A stretch of DNA of 64,000 bases from Nevskia sp. (GTDB lineage: Bacteria; Pseudomonadota; Gammaproteobacteria; Nevskiales; Nevskiaceae), in the NCBI GenBank assembly GCA_023229645.1, contig JALNYU010000001.1:186001-250000 (forward strand), written 5' to 3'. The notes under the pieces were generated by a model. It was not told the origin of the DNA, did not search any database, and saw only the letters and a program-made list of their open reading frames with translations. This document shows, one piece after another, positions 16,607 to 25,800 of this stretch. Position 1 is the first letter of the stretch. Each line of letters begins with the position of its first letter. The position numbers and the translations under genes were made by a program.

Positions 16607-17691
16607 GCACGCACCCGAGCGGCACCGTGTTGCCGCTGTCGGCGCTGGTCGGCAAACGACGGCGGCTGCAGGACAGCCGCATCAACATGGCGCACGGCAG
16701 CGGCGGCAAGGCGATGCGCGACTTGATTCAGGATGTTTTTGTCGAAGCCTTCGATAACCCAGCGCTGAACGCGCTCGAAGATCAGGCGGTGTTTTCGCTC
16801 GCCAGTTTGGCCACGCACGGTGATCGACTCGCGTTCACGACTGACACGTACGTCGTCGATCCGCTGTTCTTCCCCGGCGGCGACATCGGCACATTGGCCG
16901 TTGCCGGCACCGTTAACGATCTCGCGATGAGCGGCGCCAAACCCCTGTATCTATCCTGCGGCATGGTGTTGGAAGAAGGCTTGGAGGTTGAATTGCTGCG
17001 CCGTGTGGTCGCCAGCATGAAGCGCGTTGCCGACGAAGCCGGCGTCACCATCGTCACCGGTGACACCAAGGTCGTCGAGCGCGGCTCGGCCGACAAACTT
17101 TTCATCAATACGGCCGGCGTCGGCATCGTTCCGCGCGGCGTCGAAATCTCGGCCAGCCGCGCACAGGTTGGCGACGTGGTGATCGTCAACGGTTACCTCG
17201 GCGATCACGGTACGGCGATTTTGATCGCGCGTAATTTGCTGGCCTTGTCCTCCGATATCGCCAGCGACTGCCAGCCGCTCGCCAGTTTGATCGCGGCAAT
17301 GCTGCAGGCCTGTCCAGACATCCACTGCCTGCGCGATGCCACGCGCGGCGGGGTAGCGACAGTGCTGAACGAATTTGCGCAAAGCTCGAATGTCGCGATC
17401 CGCCTGCGTGAAGCCGCATTGCCGTTGCGTGAAGAAGTGAAGGGCGCCTGCGAAATCCTCGGGCTGGATCCGCTGTACATGGCGAATGAAGGCAAGCTGG
17501 TAGCGGTGGTGCCGCGTGACGCCGCCGCCGCCGTGCTCGCCGCGATGCGCGCCCACCCGGCCGGCGTCGACGCCGCGATCATCGGCGAAGTTGGTGAGCG
17601 GCCTGCCGGCATCGTCGTCCTGCAAACCGCGTTTGGCGGCGAGCGCATCGTCGATATGTTGGTCGGCGAACAGCTGCCGCGGATTTGCTGA
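16603..17691 (+). CDS. hypE: hydrogenase maturation protein HypE
   Basis: HypE (362 residues) dehydrates the carbamoyl group delivered by HypF to a thiocyanate on its own C-terminal cysteine. The protein ends in PRIC, which is the required tail. AHGSGGKAMRDLI near the N-terminus is the nucleotide-binding part of the PurM-like fold, and RDATRGGVATVLNE is the second conserved block. The ATG overlaps the hypD stop; an upstream in-frame extension lies inside hypD and was discarded. Confidence 0.96.
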   Translation: MSTHPSGTVLPLSALVGKRRRLQDSRINMAHGSGGKAMRDLIQDVFVEAFDNPALNALEDQAVFSLASLATHGDRLAFTTDTYVVDPLFFPGGDIGTLAVAGTVNDLAMSGAKPLYLSCGMVLEEGLEVELLRRVVASMKRVADEAGVTIVTGDTKVVERGSADKLFINTAGVGIVPRGVEISASRAQVGDVVIVNGYLGDHGTAILIARNLLALSSDIASDCQPLASLIAAMLQACPDIHCLRDATRGGVATVLNEFAQSSNVAIRLREAALPLREEVKGACEILGLDPLYMANEGKLVAVVPRDAAAAVLAAMRAHPAGVDAAIIGEVGERPAGIVVLQTAFGGERIVDMLVGEQLPRIC

Positions 17692-17716
17692 GGCGTTCGA
17701 GTATGTCGGCGCAGCT

Positions 17717-18046
17717 ATGCACGAGCTGAGCATCACGCGCAATGTCGTCGCGATCTGCGCCGAGCAGGCCGCAGGCGGCAGAGTGCGACGGGTGACGTTG
17801 GAGATCGGGCAGTTAACGGCGGTGTTGCCGGCCGCAGTGCGCTTTTGTTTTGAGTTCTGCGCGGAAGGCACCGCGTTGGAAGGCGCGCTGCTGGAAATTA
17901 TCGAAACACCCGGCGGTGGCCGCTGCCGCGCCTGCGGCGGCGCGGTCGCGTTGGTGGAACGCTACGGCCGCTGCAGCTGCGGCAGCAACGACATCGAGCT
18001 GACTGCGGGTGAGGCGTTGAAGATACGAGAAATGGACGTCGTTTGA
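17717..18046 (+). CDS. hypA: hydrogenase nickel incorporation protein HypA
   Basis: The 109-residue product starts MHELSI, whose His2 binds nickel. The zinc site is made by CRAC and CSCG. The second pair is spaced C-x-C rather than the common C-x-x-C, which I checked in the codons (tgc agc tgc). HypA hands nickel to the large subunit, normally with the GTPase HypB, for which no gene is seen in this window. The start lies 25 bases after hypE. It is the last gene of the hyp run before the nickel permease. Confidence 0.94.
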   Translation: MHELSITRNVVAICAEQAAGGRVRRVTLEIGQLTAVLPAAVRFCFEFCAEGTALEGALLEIIETPGGGRCRACGGAVALVERYGRCSCGSNDIELTAGEALKIREMDVV

Positions 18047-18148
18047 CTGGCTGTGGCGTGGTTTGCGGTAATGTATTTAGAGAAATCGGCGAGTAGTGGA
18101 ATATCGAACGTATATTCTATTACTCAAATGAAAACACTGTAGTCGTGA

Positions 18149-19342
18149 GTGCGAGCTGTGGAATTGAGCAATAAGCCTAGCGACGCGGCAATCGTCGAAC
18201 TGCGAAATTTTACGCTGGTCAGCCCGGCGCCCGTCCCTGCGCGCGCGCTGCGCTTTAGTGCTGGCGAATGGCGCCGGCTGGCCGGTTTATATGGCGTCGT
18301 TGGCTTGCTGCACGCATTGGGCTGGGGCCTGTTTTTGCACTATGCCGCGCGTTATCCGGCGTTGGTCGGGCTGGGCTTCACCGCCTATATGTTCGGCCTG
18401 CGCCACGCGTTTGATGCTGACCACATCGCTGCCGTTGATGACACCGTTCGCTACCTCGCGCAGCGTGGCCAGCGGCCGCTCGGCGTCGGCTTCTTCTTCT
18501 CGCTCGGCCATTCCACCGTGGTGTTCTTGCTCGCGCTCGGCCTGATATTTCTCACCAACGCCACCAAGACCTACATGCCAGGGCTGCGCGAGATCGGCGG
18601 TCTGATCGGCGCCGGAGTTTCCGGTGTGTTCCTATGCACCATCGGCGTGCTGAATCTGTTCTCGCTGCTTGCAATCCTAAAAATCTGGCGTGGCGCCGGC
18701 AGTGGCCAGCACAGCCACGCCCACCTTGAGCAGCTGCTCGCAAATCGCGGCCTGTTGAATCGCTTATTCGGTGGCCGCCTGCCGGCGTTGATCCGCAGCA
18801 GCTGGCAAATGTACCCGCTCGGGTTGTTGTTCGGGCTCGGCTTCGATACCGCGTCCGAAATCGGTTTGCTGGCGATGACGGCAACCGCCTCGGTCGCCGA
18901 TCTCCCCGCTGCCGCCGTGCTATCGCTGCCGTTGTTATTCGCTGCCGGCATGACGGCGATGGACACCACCGACGGCGTGCTGATGGTCAAAGTCTACGAC
19001 TGGGCGCGCTCGAACCCGGCGCGAAAAATCTTCTACAACCTAACTACAACAGGCCTTTCGGTTGCCGTCGCGCTATTGATCGGCACCATCGAACTGCTGC
19101 AAGTCTTCATCTCCGTCGCCGAACTGGATGGCAGCTTCTCCCGCTACATCGCCAGCCTCGACTTCGGCAGCCTCGGCTACGTCGTCGTCGGCCTGTTCCT
19201 CAGCGCCTGGGCCGGCTCGATTGCGCTGTGGAAATTCGGCCGCTACGAACAACGCTACGGCGGGCAGCTCGCGGTTCACGCGCACGATCACACCCACGCC
19301 GACGGCAGCCGCCATAGCCACCCGCATCCGCATTTGGAGTAA
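18149..19342 (+). CDS. hoxN: nickel/cobalt permease, NiCoT (HoxN/HupN) family
   Basis: The 397-residue membrane protein has about eight hydrophobic segments and the NiCoT signature RHAFDADHIAAVDD (HX4DH) in the second helix, plus LGFDTASEIGLL. The C-terminus is His-rich (HAHDHTHADGSRHSHPHPH) and may bind metal. It probably supplies Ni2+ for the hydrogenase. The first in-frame start is a GTG at 18149; a second GTG at 18158 is equally possible, and neither has a strong ribosome site. A 102-base AT-richer gap separates it from hypA, so it may have its own promoter. An imperfect hairpin without a T-run follows the stop. Confidence 0.92.
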   Translation: MRAVELSNKPSDAAIVELRNFTLVSPAPVPARALRFSAGEWRRLAGLYGVVGLLHALGWGLFLHYAARYPALVGLGFTAYMFGLRHAFDADHIAAVDDTVRYLAQRGQRPLGVGFFFSLGHSTVVFLLALGLIFLTNATKTYMPGLREIGGLIGAGVSGVFLCTIGVLNLFSLLAILKIWRGAGSGQHSHAHLEQLLANRGLLNRLFGGRLPALIRSSWQMYPLGLLFGLGFDTASEIGLLAMTATASVADLPAAAVLSLPLLFAAGMTAMDTTDGVLMVKVYDWARSNPARKIFYNLTTTGLSVAVALLIGTIELLQVFISVAELDGSFSRYIASLDFGSLGYVVVGLFLSAWAGSIALWKFGRYEQRYGGQLAVHAHDHTHADGSRHSHPHPHLE

Positions 19343-19648
19343 ATAAAGCCTGGGCGTTCCCTTTGGAAACGCGCCTATGTGGCCATCCAGATTCGATGCC
19401 AGCCAAGCGCAGTAAATCCCTTCTGGGTAAGGCCGGACGCTCACGTATTACTCCTCGCTCGGCAATCTCGGTAATTCTACGCACTGCCGCTTAAATTAAA
19501 GCTTCTCTGGTTGCTTCATCCCGTAATGTTTGATCAGTTTCTGCATGATTTAGTCTGAGAGAACGGCGCTCAGTCGGCTAAGGCCTCTATGGGGACATCA
19601 AGAAGCTGAGTCAATACTCAACGCCCGTGCACATCTGGGCGCTGATCG
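19343..19648. other. non-coding boundary between hydrogenase locus and accessory island
   Basis: No convincing gene is seen. The first 30 bases can fold into an imperfect stem (GGCGTTCC/GGAAACGC) and the remainder has no long open frame with sensible composition. Base composition becomes more AT-rich towards the right. Confidence 0.4.
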
Positions 19649-20107
19649 TTATTCGTGGCGATACGAAGGGTATGCAATGGCTACCCGCTCTCGATCCAGC
19701 TGCTCAAGGCAGGAATCGATAGTCGAGATAGGGCATTCAGCTGGCACGTCGATCGAAAAGCAGCCGTATTGAGGGAGTTGCACTGTATTGCAATCTAAGG
19801 TGCGTAATTGGGCTAGAACTTTTTCTATATTGCCGCCGTCGGCGATTCTCAGAAGCCAGATTGTCGTTCGGTTGGATTTTTTCTTATATACCCAGGTAGA
19901 AATAAATCCATTTTCATCAAAAATTGGGGCGATAACGTCGCCAACGGATAAGTCTTTTACAAATAAAGGCGAAGTTTCCAGTCGATATGTGTCATCAATC
20001 TTGGTGAAGGGAAGTCCCTCTACGGCTACGGGAGGCCATCCATCTTCCACATCTAAAGAAAACTTTAACTCGACTGTCACGAATTGCAATGTAGCCCTGC
20101 TTGTCAT
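19649..20107 (-). CDS. DUF4265-like protein
   Basis: This 152-residue protein has the pattern of DUF4265: DVEDGWPPVAVEGLPF near the N-terminus, then DTYRLETSPLFVKDLSVGDVI and a central DENGFISTW. No signal peptide or membrane helix is present. DUF4265 proteins are small cytoplasmic proteins often found near toxin or RHS loci; some may be immunity proteins, but this is not proven. Codon use and base composition are more AT-rich than in the hydrogenase locus. The family assignment is from pattern memory. Confidence 0.65.
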   Translation of the reverse strand: MTSRATLQFVTVELKFSLDVEDGWPPVAVEGLPFTKIDDTYRLETSPLFVKDLSVGDVIAPIFDENGFISTWVYKKKSNRTTIWLLRIADGGNIEKVLAQLRTLDCNTVQLPQYGCFSIDVPAECPISTIDSCLEQLDRERVAIAYPSYRHE

Positions 20108-20203
20108 AAATAACTGTGAGAGCCAGTTTCGCTGTGGTGAGCGACTTGCGCAACCTACGGCGGATACGGTTGATTCTGCTCAGCGTCCAATTGACAGTGA
20201 GCG

Positions 20204-20731
20204 CTATTGGCCGTCGATGATGCGATTCAGCTCTTCCAGCACCTGGGGCAACTTAATTCCAGCCGGAGAAAGTTCTGTTGCCGGCCAATTCTCGACGATC
20301 CCTCCGGATAGCTCGTAGGTTCCAAATCTTCCATTTGTGCTTGACAGAAAGCGATCTTTTTCTATTCTTTCAGAATGAAAAATTTTTTCCTTTATATAAA
20401 ATGAGTCATATCCTCTGCGCGCGAAGAAGATATACGTGTGTCCTATCTGGCAGCAGTGTGGATCTAGCTCTTGAACGGTGCCGCGAGTTATAAAATCGAC
20501 ACTTGCGCTAAGGTCCTCACCCTTTACCACTTGCTCCACTGCAATTCGTGCGTAATCAATGAACGCGTGACTTTCTGGGCTGGAATTGTGGAGTGAAGCC
20601 ACCGTGCCAATAAAAATAACGTCAGACGCCATAACTTTTTCTTGGGTGCTATATTCCCGAGTCAGTCTGGCCTCCGCAGGTGCGAAATAAAATCCGACTA
20701 TTGCGATTAAAATGTGTACGCGGATGCGCAT
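20204..20731 (-). CDS. secreted protein of unknown function
   Basis: The 175-residue product has a Sec signal peptide (MRIRVHILIAIVGFYFAPAEA). The mature part starts with a segment like VMASDVIFIGTVASL and has PHCCQIGHTYIFF in the middle, the pattern of small secreted beta-barrel proteins in which an early V-x-G-T-V strand is followed by G-x-x-Y-x-F. No catalytic motif was seen. It is 96 bases upstream of the DUF4265 gene on the same strand. I do not recognise the family with confidence. Confidence 0.6.
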   Translation of the reverse strand: MRIRVHILIAIVGFYFAPAEARLTREYSTQEKVMASDVIFIGTVASLHNSSPESHAFIDYARIAVEQVVKGEDLSASVDFITRGTVQELDPHCCQIGHTYIFFARRGYDSFYIKEKIFHSERIEKDRFLSSTNGRFGTYELSGGIVENWPATELSPAGIKLPQVLEELNRIIDGQ

Positions 20732-20891
20732 TAGACAATTCAGGGTTGTTGCTGATAGTTCTGATAGGTTGCAGCGTTCGGGGTTATCGAGTGCTGCGGG
20801 GCGCCTGCCGACTCCTGACGAATAGTAGCTGCGTTGGCGGTCACCCGCTTGGTTGGCTTAGCGCAGACGCAGATATATTATTTGCCAATAG

Positions 20892-21359
20892 TTATTTGAT
20901 ATTTCCAGCCTGACCTCTATTTCCATTTCCTTTTGGGTCATGGCAATCGCGTAATTCGCCTGGCGATTTGTGCCAAATCAGATAAGTTTCAAATGATGGT
21001 GATTTGAGATCTTGTTGCAAGGCGGACTGAAATTTAGGCCAGCTTGATACGATAGGAAGATCTAAAAAATCGGCTCCATACCAAAGCGCAATTCCCTCAG
21101 CCTCAATACTTACATCCTTGAGGACTTTGAGAAGGTGTGTATTGTTTGGATCCGCATCGTCCACAGCTTTTCGTTGCTCCTCTAGGTATATTTCATCGAA
21201 GGGTCTCCCGTAAGGCATCAATAGGTAGACGTTTGCGGTTGTTTCAAAAATGCGATTTGAAGCATCGCTGATCAATCCCTCTCTGGGGCACGGTGCTAAA
21301 TGCCCCCAAAGGTTCTCGCTGAAATTTACGGGCATTTTTGCCAAAGCAAATTGTGTCAT
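20892..21359 (-). CDS. small protein coupled to a toxin-tail remnant, putative immunity partner
   Basis: The 155-residue protein has no signal peptide and no motif I recognise. Its ATG overlaps the stop of the upstream truncated frame (21356-21544) by four bases (ATGA), the arrangement of co-translated toxin and immunity genes. Composition is acidic, with SSWPKFQSALQQDLKSP and LIWHKSPGELRD. An immunity role is inferred from position only. Confidence 0.55.
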   Translation of the reverse strand: MTQFALAKMPVNFSENLWGHLAPCPREGLISDASNRIFETTANVYLLMPYGRPFDEIYLEEQRKAVDDADPNNTHLLKVLKDVSIEAEGIALWYGADFLDLPIVSSWPKFQSALQQDLKSPSFETYLIWHKSPGELRDCHDPKGNGNRGQAGNIK

Positions 21360-21544
21360 AGGCCGCCCCTGTCTTCTCGATTATATCGTTCGCGCATTTC
21401 ACCTGACCTAACTGCGCTGTCCGCGCGGTCAATGTCTCCAGATGTTGTCGGCCTTGCGTCAGATCGCGTAGTTCGAGATTTTCCTGTACTTGGATCCGTG
21501 TGAACTTCTGAAGTGTGAGTGTGGCTTTGGAATTCGGAATTCGA
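21356..21544 (-). pseudogene. orphan C-terminal tail of an RHS-type or similar polymorphic toxin
   Basis: About 62 codons remain, reading HTHTSEVHTDPSTGKSRT, then TTSGDIDRADSAVRSGEM and ending NREDRGGL-stop. The composition (polar, with DPSTGKSRT) resembles the end of a secreted polymorphic toxin rather than a full protein. No start or N-terminal domain is present, because a transposase element begins at 21545. The frame ends in TGA overlapping the ATG of the next gene. Such displaced toxin tails with a partner gene are common near RHS loci. Confidence 0.5.
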
Positions 21545-21564
21545 GGAATTCGGTAACACGTCAC
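21545..21564. repeat. left inverted end of the Y1 element
   Basis: GGAATTCGGTAACACGTCAC; its reverse complement matches the right end at 22300-22320 with a few mismatches and one single-base gap. Confidence 0.55.
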
Positions 21565-21567
21565 TAT

Positions 21568-22255
21568 TTACACTAATTCCCTCTGCCCAGTGTCCTGTTC
21601 GGCGCGTGGCTTGCGGCCACGTTTGCGTGGCATCACTGGCCGGTTGAGCTGACATTCCAGCTCCCGCAAACGGTTCTCATCCATGAGAGGCCGGCCGATA
21701 CGCCAGCCGGCTCTCAGTCTGGCTTCCAGGGCCGGGTCCGATACGATGTCCAGGAAATCTGTAAAGCTAGGCACCCGCTCCAGCAGCGGCTTGACATCGA
21801 CGAGTGCGTCGTTCCGACCTGCCAGACGCGCACGCACGCTTGACCAGGGCCAGTCGGCCGCATGCGCAAGCCGTTTCGCCCTCACGGGATTCAGGGGCAC
21901 GTATCGCCCGCCGCCAGCAGATGCGCTTCATCCATCGCACCGAACCGTAGCGGCCTTGGAACAGGTGTTCCGTCACGCGATTGCGCGCATTGACAAAGCC
22001 CGTGTATCGGCAGTGCGTCGCCGCCAACGCCCGGGCCAGTCCGATCATGTCTTCCGGGACCCGCACCAGATGCACATGATTGGGCGTCAGGCAGCAGCTG
22101 CAGACGGATACACCGGCATTGCGGCAGCTATCGGCAAGCAGATCGCGATACAACGCCTAATCGGCGTCCCAGAAGAAGACGGGCGCTCGGCGATTTCCCC
22201 GCTGCGTGACATGGTGCGGAACGCCAGGAACTACAATCCGTCCGATGCGTGCCAC
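21568..22255 (-). pseudogene. REP-associated/IS200-like Y1 transposase, inactivated
   Basis: The gene starts at a GTG with VARIGRIVVPGVPHHVTQRG, the usual N-terminus of these transposases. A TAG at 22157-22159 interrupts it at codon 33, where DADY is expected. The frame then continues through LTPNHVHLV, which holds the HUH metal motif, to FQGRYGSVRWM. Around 21905-21935 the frame shifts, probably twice, because DEAHLLAAG and then RYVPLNPVRAKRL occur in different frames. The C-terminus ends at 21568. The protein cannot be functional. Confidence 0.8.
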
Positions 22256-22299
22256 GGTCTCCTCCCAAGCCTGGATATGGCCAGAATATTAGTTAATGA

Positions 22300-22320
22300 G
22301 TAACGTGTCCCAGTAATTCC
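22300..22320. repeat. right inverted end of the Y1 element
   Basis: GTAACGTGTCCCAGTAATTCC, an imperfect inverted partner of 21545-21564. It lies 45 bases beyond the transposase start. Confidence 0.55.
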
Positions 22321-22442
22321 TTGGTGCGCGACTACGAGCGTCTCCCTGAAACCTTGACTGGATTGCATTTCGTTATCTTTGCCATGCTCATGCTGACTCA
22401 TACCCAGCCTTTATTGAAAAGCGCCGTAGTGCATAACACGCT

Positions 22443-22850
22443 CTAATGAAGTTGTTTAAAACTCCAAATTTTTTCAATAATAATTGTCCCGTGGGGATTT
22501 TCCTCTAAGTGCCATACAAATGTCCCCGACACATCTACGGAGAAACGTACGGCACCAGGCAATCCGTCATTCTGGTCTATTGCATTATCGAAGGTGTCTA
22601 AGCCGGAGTCATGTCTTCGGCTTTTCGTGTAGTAAGGAATTAAGACGGCGTTTGGGCAGCGAGTGTCGCTAAGGTTGCTATATTCGAGTGAGTCAGTAAA
22701 AAAAATGGCTTTAAGTCTAACGGGATGATTATTCATTTCTAGCCCTTTCTCAACCAGCGAGCAAATCGATGTATGGATCTCTACTCTGGATTGGGCGTGA
22801 GCATTAAAATTCACATAGAGCAAAAAGACAATAAAAAATAATTTTTTCAT
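22443..22850 (-). CDS. small secreted protein overlapping the rhs stop, putative immunity protein
   Basis: The 135-residue protein has a clear Sec signal peptide (MKKLFFIVFLLYVNFNAHA). Its ATG shares one base with the TAA stop of the rhs gene, and AAGGAGGG inside the last rhs codons is its ribosome site, so the two are coupled. The mature part has two cysteines (SICSLV, DTRCPN), which may form a disulfide in the periplasm. This is the place and size of an immunity protein for an RHS toxin, and export fits a toxin acting outside the cytoplasm. No family was recognised. Confidence 0.65.
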   Translation of the reverse strand: MKKLFFIVFLLYVNFNAHAQSRVEIHTSICSLVEKGLEMNNHPVRLKAIFFTDSLEYSNLSDTRCPNAVLIPYYTKSRRHDSGLDTFDNAIDQNDGLPGAVRFSVDVSGTFVWHLEENPHGTIIIEKIWSFKQLH

Positions 22851-25800
22851 TAGCACGGCCCTCCTTGGGCGCATCGTGCATCTGTTGATACTTGGGCCGC
22901 ATTTGAAATTGCTTTATCTTGTTCACTTTCGGTCATTCCAGGGTATCCAAGGCCGGTGTGAAAACCTAGGCCCTGAAAGACGTCAGCCTGAGTGCGATAT
23001 GCGTTTAGTTCGGTCCGATATTCGGCCTGTTTGGTATTCGGATATCCGGACTTTGTGTAATCAACTTCGTGTCGTGCCTCATGTGCCACTGCGCCAGCCC
23101 CCGTTGCGCTTTTTAGATCGGAAGGCGACATCGTAGGGTTTGCTTTAGAATAATTGCTTGAAAATTTTGAAACTTGCGAGACATCTACATTTATTGTGTT
23201 GTTCTTATCCGCGCTCGCTAATACTCGTGAAGGGAGAGAAGAGGCTTTAATGGTAACTCCATTTTTATCGCCAGCAGTGCCTAGATAATTCACAACGGTA
23301 GATACCTTTTGGAAAGCATCTGATTTGGGATCGAGCGTAGTAAGCGCCATGCTTATTGTGGATACGAAGTCGTCGATGGTACCGCATTCAAATTCGCTGC
23401 CGCTACAACTATACATCCCAGTTGGGTCGATATAGGCGAACGGATTATTGTTGCCGTAACTGTAGCGATTAAAAGTAAAGGGGCTGCCGGTAAAGCCGAT
23501 CGGATCGATGGACATGAATCTGCCGATGGCTGGATCATAGAATCGCGCTTGGGCGTAGGTCAGCTGTGATTCAGCGTCGTAGGCGTGGCCGGTGTAGCCG
23601 ATTTTGTCGTTGACACCGTTGAGCTTTTCGCCGTACGGGCCGTAGTGCTCGCGCCAGACGGTGCTACCGCTGGTGTTGGTGGCTAGACGTGGCGATCCGA
23701 GCAGATCGGCGTGCAGATAGGTCGGGACGCCGTTCGCGGCTTCGACGATGGTTTTGCCACCAAGCTGCAGGTAGTTGGTGGTGACACCGGCGCCGCTGCG
23801 TAAGAAGTGCGTTGCCAGGGTGCCGCTGGCGTCGTAAAGCGTGTATTCGGTCGTGCCGTCGGCTTTCGTGGTTTTGATCCGCTTGCCGTTGCCGTCATAG
23901 GCGTAGGTGGCACCGGCGGCGCTGGTGATCTGGTCGTTGGCATTGAGCGTGAAACTGCGGATGCCATCGCTGACCATGGCGCCACGGCTGTTGTAGCTGT
24001 AGGTGCGTGTGGCGGTGGTTACGGTTTGCGTGACCGCGGTGGCACCGCTGAGATTGCTGAATGACGCCGTTGTCGCTGGCGGGGTACAGGCAAAGCCGCT
24101 GCAAGGATCGATGGGCTTGGGGTTGGGGGATGGCGCTGGACTTGGCGCTGGCGCAGGTGCCGGCGGCGGTGCGGGCGCGGCTGGCGGCGCGGCAAGACCG
24201 GCGACGCTGCTCAGGCGGTTGGTTGCGGTGTCGTAGCCGTAGCTCAGCGGATTGGTGCCGGTGCGGCTGATCAGGTTGTTGAGGCCGTCGTAGGTATAGC
24301 TGTAGCTGCCCCAGATACCATTGGCGGTTTTCAGCCGGTGTAGGCCATCGTAGGTGAGGTTGTTGACGGTATCGGCGCCGTCGACACCGTCCAGAATCCA
24401 GGTGACATCACCGGCTGCGCTGTAGCCGTAGGTTAGGCTTTGCAGTGTCGCGCTGGCGCCGTTCTTCAGCTGCAGCGTTTCTGGCCGCTGGCGGGCATTG
24501 AGGGTTTGGCTAAAGGTCAAGCCGCTGCCGGTGCTGTAGTTAGCAATGGTGCCGTTCGGGTGGTACTGGATGCCACTCACCCGGACCGCCGTCAATGCGT
24601 TGTTGCAGCAGTAGCCGAGCATCTGCGTCGGTTCGCCGAAGGCGTTCGGGGCGTAGTCGACCCGCAGTGCATCAGGATACTGGTGGCTGATAACGTTGCC
24701 TAGGCTGTCATAGCTATCGAGCAAGGCAAAGGTACGCGTGTCGCCGGCGATATTAGCGGTCTGCGTTTCGAGCAAATTGCGTTTGTTGTAGGTGTAGGTC
24801 CAAGTGGCCGTTGGGTTGCTGACGCTGAGACGGTTGCCGACCGCATCGTAGGTGTAACGGACGTCGCCGGTGGCGTCAGGGTAGTGCAGCAGCGTCGGCC
24901 GGCTGAGCGCGTCGTAGTTCATTGTGACTGCGCCCGCTGGTGCGGTAGACGAGCAGGCGGCCGTGCTGGCTTGGCCGCGGGCTTGCCATAGCATCCGCCC
25001 CGCAGCATCAAAACCGTTTAGCGTAGCGCCGCCTTCGGGTTCAATTTTTTTGCAGAGGCGCTGGTAACTATCGTAGACCCAAGTTTGAGTGAGGCCCCCT
25101 TGCGTGGCCGAGGTGACCTTGCCGAACACATCGCGGTTGATTTGTGTCGTTTGGCCTTCTGGCGCTGCAATTGTGGTTGCAGCCTTATTGTCGGGCGCGC
25201 CAAAGGCTTGGTAGGTTGTGGTCGTGATATTGCCGCTGGCATCGGTGACCTGTACGCGGTTGCCGGAGAGATAAGCAATGCTTTCCAGCACGGTGCCGTC
25301 GGTCGCCTGCATGCGGACCATGCGACCCAATGAGTCGTAGCTGATGGTGGTGCCGGAGCTTATGTTCGGGTCGGTGCTGCTGTACGACGTAAACGTCATT
25401 CGATCCGCGTAGTCGTAACGCATCCGTTGGTAACGCGCGACGCCGGTTGTGGTGTCGCGGTCTTCCACCAGCACAGGGCGTAGTTCGGCGTCGAAGTACA
25501 TGGTTTGCTGGTGCCGGCCGACGATTTTGCGTCCGCGCCAGCTGCCAACGGGAATGCCAAGCTCGCTGGCCGTTAATTGCACGTAGGTCATCGCTTCCGG
25601 CGCCCAGGCGACGGTATCGGCGGACGGGAAGTACATGGACGTAATACGCCCTAAGCCGTCGCGACCCATCGTCCACGTGGCGCCGAGCGCATTGCTCATC
25701 GACGTTAGCTCGCCGAAGTCATTGACTGCCATCGTCATTTGCGTGGCGTCAGGCAGGCGCACCGTGCGAGCGGTGCCGCGATAGTAGTTGGAGTACGTCG

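Larger units (their letters stand above)
21545..22320 (-). mobile_element. decayed Y1/RAYT-type transposable element with inverted ends
   Basis: A broken Y1 transposase gene lies between two imperfect inverted repeats of about 20 bases. The right end reads GTAACGTGTCCCAGTAATTCC and the left end, read on the minus strand, GTGACGTGTTACCGAATTCC. The element is about 776 bases. It abuts the truncated toxin tail and may have truncated it. No target duplication was evident. Confidence 0.6.

Noticed and set aside
19343..19648. Remnant of a gene between the nickel permease and the DUF4265 gene
   Set aside because: Six-frame reading gives only short Arg-rich pieces with stops; nothing recognisable.
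24120..24200. Repetitive GGCGCTGG/GGCGCAGG stretch, considered as a short tandem array or CRISPR-like feature
   Set aside because: It is simply the codon repetition of a Pro/Ala-rich linker in the RHS protein; there are no spaced identical repeats.
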